Shown one piece after another: positions 61,045-64,000 of a stretch of 64,000 nt of DNA. The stretch covers positions 77,958-141,957 of the forward strand of contig NZ_DASZBY010000105.1 in assembly GCF_035943795.1 (NCBI RefSeq), in the 5' to 3' direction. Positions within the stretch are counted from its first letter, which is position 1; the number at the start of each line of letters is the position of its first letter. The translations under genes were made by a program, and so were the position numbers. A model generated the notes under the pieces. That model saw only the letters and a list, made by a program, of their open reading frames with translations, was not told the DNA's origin and did not search any database. Source of the stretch: Aliidongia sp035943795. GTDB taxonomy: Bacteria; Pseudomonadota; Alphaproteobacteria; ATCC43930; CGMCC-115725.

Positions 61045-61144
61045 GAAACCCCGCTTCCGGAAACCATGAACGCGACCGGGAGAAGCCGGCCCCGCTCTGC
61101 TCCGGATCGAGGCCGGCGCGCCTGACGACGCTTTGGACGTCGCC

Positions 61145-61522
61145 CTAATCCGCGGGGCGCGCGCGGCCCGCCAGCTGGGCCGGATCGAAATAGAAGCGTT
61201 CCTCGACGATCCGGTCGCCCTGCCAGCGCTGGTAGGCCAGTTCGTCGAGTTCGAAACGGCGGCCCGCTGGGTCGGTGATCTCGAACCGCCATTGCACGAC
61301 CGACCGGTCGCCATCGACGAGACAGGTCCCCGCGAGCGTGTTGATCCTGGTCACCGCCAGCATCGCTTGCTCGTGCGCCACCAACGCGGCGCGGCCGACC
61401 CGCTTGGGAGCCTGGTTTTCCTGCATGCTGGCGTCTTCGGCGTAGAATTCCTCGATCGCTTCGACGAACTGGTTGGCCTGGACCATGGCGACCAGCGCCT
61501 GAGCGCGTTCTCTCGTGGGCAT
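61145..61522 (-). CDS. SnoaL/NTF2-like domain protein
   Basis: 125 residues. Cone-shaped NTF2-like fold suggested by FVEAIEEFYAEDASMQENQA and the later SVVQWRFEITDPAGRRFELD. Such proteins are small isomerases, hydrolases or binding proteins. It is downstream of an AraC-type regulator gene by 96 bases in the same direction, so possibly under its control. Confidence 0.8.
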   Translation of the reverse strand: MPTRERAQALVAMVQANQFVEAIEEFYAEDASMQENQAPKRVGRAALVAHEQAMLAVTRINTLAGTCLVDGDRSVVQWRFEITDPAGRRFELDELAYQRWQGDRIVEERFYFDPAQLAGRARPAD

Positions 61523-61618
61523 GAGCAGCTCTCCTGAATGACGATGGGCCGAGCATGCCGGGACGAAGGCTGCGGGTCGCGCCGGATCTGACGATCCGGA
61601 GCAGATTCGCGCGACGAT

Positions 61619-62428
61619 CTAGCGTCGGGAGCGGACGATCTGGCCCGGTGTGACCCCCAGGGTCCGGCGCATGGCGCGGGCCAGGTGGCTCTGGTGGGCG
61701 AAGCCCGTCTCCAACGCGACCTCGGCGATGCCCATGGCGCCCGACAGCAGCAGGGCTTGGGCGCGCTCGACCCGGCGGCGGTTGACGTAATGGTGGGCCG
61801 ACTGACCGACCGTCTGTTTGAACAGCACGCGGAAATGCGAGGCGCTCAAACCCGCCTCCCCCGCCAGCACGGCCAGCGACAGGTCCTGGTCGAGATGGGC
61901 GTCGACATGGTCCAGCACGCGGCGCAGCTGCCGTTTCGACAATTCCTGCCGAAGCGCGCGTGCCGGTTCGTACCGGCCGAGCAGGTGGGCCGCCAGCCCC
62001 AGGCCCAGGCTGTCGGTGAACAGCCGGCCGCCCGGATGCCCGACCTCCAGCGACGCTTTCATGGCCCAGCCGACATGGGCGATCAGCGGATCGCGCAACT
62101 GCAGCTGCGGCCGGAGCTGGATCCGATCCGGGTCGAGATCCAGCTCGCTCGCGGCCCGGCGCAGAAACGCCGGCGCCATGGACATGTGCAGCAAGGTGGC
62201 CGGCCCCTCGTCCGTCCAGACCCCGTCGTGACCGGCAGGCACGATGTCGATGTCGCCCGCGACCTGCAGCCGGCGCTGGCGCAGCCCGTCGCACCGGCAA
62301 TCCGCCCGGACCGGAGCACCGACATGCAGCGACAGGAGATGTTCCGCCTGGGCAGGTACCGCGAAACTGCCGCCGGAATAGTGGCGGAGCTTGGCCGAAA
62401 ACCCGCCCAGCAGCGCACTCGCATCCAT
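61619..62428 (-). CDS. AraC family transcriptional regulator
   Basis: 269 residues. N-terminal cupin-like sensor region, then a two-HTH C-terminal AraC domain (about 165-265): LSLAVLAGEAGLSASHFRVL and AEVALETGFAHQSHLARAMR. It is followed by the SnoaL-like gene and is divergent from the acyl-carrier-like gene, so either could be its target. Confidence 0.9.
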   Translation of the reverse strand: MDASALLGGFSAKLRHYSGGSFAVPAQAEHLLSLHVGAPVRADCRCDGLRQRRLQVAGDIDIVPAGHDGVWTDEGPATLLHMSMAPAFLRRAASELDLDPDRIQLRPQLQLRDPLIAHVGWAMKASLEVGHPGGRLFTDSLGLGLAAHLLGRYEPARALRQELSKRQLRRVLDHVDAHLDQDLSLAVLAGEAGLSASHFRVLFKQTVGQSAHHYVNRRRVERAQALLLSGAMGIAEVALETGFAHQSHLARAMRRTLGVTPGQIVRSRR

Positions 62429-62592
62429 CTTCGCGCCTCCGGCGATCGATCAAATTGTCAATGTCGTTCTATAGTCGCCCAATACCAGGCGTGATAGAAG
62501 GGCAAACCGCTTCAGGTCTCGCGGGCGCCGGACCGATGGCGCGCGGGCAGACCCGATACGGCTTTCTTGCCACGGCACACGGCGGCGCGCGG

Positions 62593-62940
62593 ATGTCCTC
62601 CTCGACTGCGGACGTCAAGAACTGGATGCATATGTTTCGCTGGATCGTGAAGCTGATCCGCGATGAGTATGGCATCGACGAAAAGCAGCTGGTGCGGACC
62701 GCCGTGCTTGAGAGCGACCTCGGGCTCTCGCTGGAGCAGATCGAGGCGGTCCTGGAGTTCGTCTCGGACAGTTTCGAGATCCGGTTTCCCGACGGCACGC
62801 TCGACGAGGTCGTCCGGCTCGAGGAACTGTGCCTGGTCGCGTCCTGGCTGAAGGGTCTCTACAAACGGCCTGCCTTCATCGGCCCCGACTACGAGACGTC
62901 CTGCCGCTCGCTCAATCCCGGGGCCTCGACCGAGGTCTGA
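62593..62940 (+). CDS. acyl carrier protein-like protein
   Basis: 115 residues from ATG 62593; upstream in-frame starts at 62536 and 62461 add a poorly conserved stretch. The core has ESDLGLSLEQIEAVLEFVSD then FEIRFPDGTLDEVVRLEELC, like an acyl carrier protein or DUF1493. The usual DSL of the attachment site is replaced: the Ser in LGLSLE is in the right place, but the preceding Asp is missing. A C-terminal tail follows. Divergent from AraC; ftr1 converges. Function uncertain. Confidence 0.6.
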   Translation: MSSSTADVKNWMHMFRWIVKLIRDEYGIDEKQLVRTAVLESDLGLSLEQIEAVLEFVSDSFEIRFPDGTLDEVVRLEELCLVASWLKGLYKRPAFIGPDYETSCRSLNPGASTEV

Positions 62941-62944
62941 TCCG

Positions 62945-63799
62945 CTATTCGGCCGCGGCCGGCGCGCTGGTGCGGGTCGCGGCACGGACCGGCGCCTTGG
63001 GTTTGGCGATCAAGCGGCTGAGTGCCACCAGCACGACGAGCGTGGCGACATAGGCCACGACCTGCACGCCGAACGGCCGCTCCGAATAGCCGATCAGCGC
63101 ATGGAGCGCGCGGCCGACCAGACTGTCTTCCGACAGGATGCCGGAGCTGTTCCAGACCGCTTCGCCCCAGGTCGGGACCAGGCCCAGATTGGCCAGCACC
63201 GCCGCCGCCTGGCCCGCCATGCCGGCCGCCAGCAAGGCCACCAGCCAGTTGGTCACCGAAAACAGGTGTCGCATCGGGATGATGACCAGCCCGCGATAGA
63301 GCAGGTAGGACAAGAGCGCGCCGAGCCCCAGTCCCAGCACGCCGCCGATCAGCAGCGGTACCGGCCCCTCGTTCGACGAGACCGCAATGCCGTAGAGGAA
63401 CAGCACGACCTCGGATCCTTCGCGCAGCACGGCCACGGCGACGACGATGGCGAGTGCCAGCAGCGACTTGTCGCCGCCCTTCACCGCCGCGCCGGCCGAT
63501 TTCATTTCGCTCGCCATCTCGCGGCCATGCTTGGCCATCCAGATGATGTGCCAGCTCAGCATCAGCACCGCGACGCACAGAATGGCGACGGTGAACAGTT
63601 CCTGGCCCATGCCCTGGAGCGAATTCGAGATCGCGCTGGCGAAACCGGCGACGAGCGCCGCGCCCAGCACGCCGACCGCGACGCCACCGGTAACCCACAG
63701 CCCGCGCCGGTAGACCCCCTCGGTCGCCGCCAGCACGATGCCGACGATCAGGCCGGCTTCGAGGATTTCGCGAAAGACGATCAGCAGACTGGCCAGCAT
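62945..63799 (-). CDS. FTR1 family iron permease
   Basis: 284 residues, about seven membrane segments. Two REXXE iron-binding motifs: FREILEAG (about 9-15) and LREGSEVVLF (about 125). Imports iron, usually ferric iron after ferroxidation. EfeO and EfeB, which normally accompany it in the EfeUOB system, are not seen in this window. A Fur-box-like sequence lies 49 bases before the start. Confidence 0.92.
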   Translation of the reverse strand: MLASLLIVFREILEAGLIVGIVLAATEGVYRRGLWVTGGVAVGVLGAALVAGFASAISNSLQGMGQELFTVAILCVAVLMLSWHIIWMAKHGREMASEMKSAGAAVKGGDKSLLALAIVVAVAVLREGSEVVLFLYGIAVSSNEGPVPLLIGGVLGLGLGALLSYLLYRGLVIIPMRHLFSVTNWLVALLAAGMAGQAAAVLANLGLVPTWGEAVWNSSGILSEDSLVGRALHALIGYSERPFGVQVVAYVATLVVLVALSRLIAKPKAPVRAATRTSAPAAAE

Positions 63800-63847
63800 C
63801 GCGCCACAACTCCCGAGGACCGGCCTCAGGCCGGGCGGTTCGGATAT

Positions 63848-63862
63848 TCAGAACCATTCGCA
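63848..63862. promoter_or_regulatory. candidate Fur box upstream of the iron permease
   Basis: On the minus strand the sequence TGCGAATGGTTCTGA matches the 7-1-7 palindrome TGAGAATGATTCTCA in 12 of 15 positions. It lies 49 bases before the permease start, where iron-dependent repression would fit. The region is AT-richer than its surroundings. Confidence 0.45.
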
Positions 63863-64000
63863 ACTTCAAGCAAACTCGTAGCGCAAATGATTTTCGGGGG
63901 CAAGCGGCAGAGGGCCGCAGCTCGCGCCTGAACCGGCTTCTTCGGCTGCTGCGACAGGAGACGGGCACGCTGCTCCTGCTCGCGCGACTGCCGATCCGCC
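63863..64000. other. unresolved end of window
   Basis: The last 138 bases include the AT-rich promoter side of the iron permease and a GC-rich end. On the minus strand a frame reads QSREQEQRARLL near the edge, which could be part of an upstream gene, but no start or conserved motif is visible, so I call nothing. Confidence 0.35.

Overview
The window is GC-rich (about two thirds GC by eye), densely packed bacterial chromosome. Gene families and local gene orders point to an alphaproteobacterium, probably of the Rhodospirillales type (inference). Indicators are an ECF RpoE-ChrR pair, an IalB-like secreted protein beside rlmN, a Rhizobium etli-type asparaginase, an Mla operon with a STAS domain fused to the permease, and an amino-acid binding protein of the AapJ type. 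I saw no rRNA, tRNA, CRISPR array, insertion sequence, prophage or attachment site. Genes are mostly short operons separated by tight divergent promoters.

Layout. 1-3657 (minus): Mla-type phospholipid ABC transporter operon (STAS-MlaE, MlaF, MlaD, auxiliary lipoprotein). 3814-4329: apt. 4333-4954: VapBC-type toxin-antitoxin. 5060-8642: TetR regulator, MFS exporter, SDR and 2OG-Fe(II) oxygenase-like cassette with paired operators. 8854-10071: unrecognised secreted protein. 10121-13232 (minus): polyamine-like binding protein, agmatine deiminase, N-carbamoylputrescine amidase. 13343-18327: EmrA-EmrB-OMF tripartite efflux operon with divergent TetR and two matching operators. 18471-24900: orphan hybrid histidine kinase, amidase, ClpP-like protease with terminator, LysR regulator, M15-like protein. 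24917-31493: glyoxalase-like protein, a shortened alpha/beta hydrolase, a membrane protein, flavin reductase, gamma-glutamyltransferase, cupin, NAD-dependent epimerase-like protein, dienelactone hydrolase-like protein. 31652-36411: GST, DMT exporter with divergent LysR, VOC protein, MFS exporter. 36595-40300: split chromate transporter, two ArsR-SRPBCC cassettes flanking a serine/threonine dehydratase. 40415-49140: FUSC transporter, type 3 prolyl-tRNA synthetase, GNAT, MtgA, DUF2939 protein, a SecF without SecD, RlpA, LysE exporter, PhoH and a PPOX flavoprotein. 49145-54082 (minus): quinone oxidoreductase, asparaginase, then sigma-DUF4142-cupredoxin, then an amino-acid binding protein. 54303-64000: racemase and LysR, a small hypothetical gene, RpoE-ChrR, IalB-like and rlmN, a five-repeat BTRD1-like protein, SnoaL-like and AraC genes, an acyl-carrier-like protein, and an FTR1 iron permease with a candidate Fur box.

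Much of the window is envelope and stress biology: lipid transport, three drug or metabolite exporters with local repressors, peptidoglycan enzymes (MtgA, RlpA), two sigma-factor operons and metal handling. The best sequence-level regulatory evidence is the set of inverted repeats at TetR, ArsR, LysR and VapB promoters. The least explained genes are the secreted protein at 8854-10071, the five-repeat protein at 60313-61044, the solitary SecF coupled to RlpA, and the acyl-carrier-like protein at 62593-62940. No single gene set stands out as a clearly new system; the candidates are listed as separate findings.
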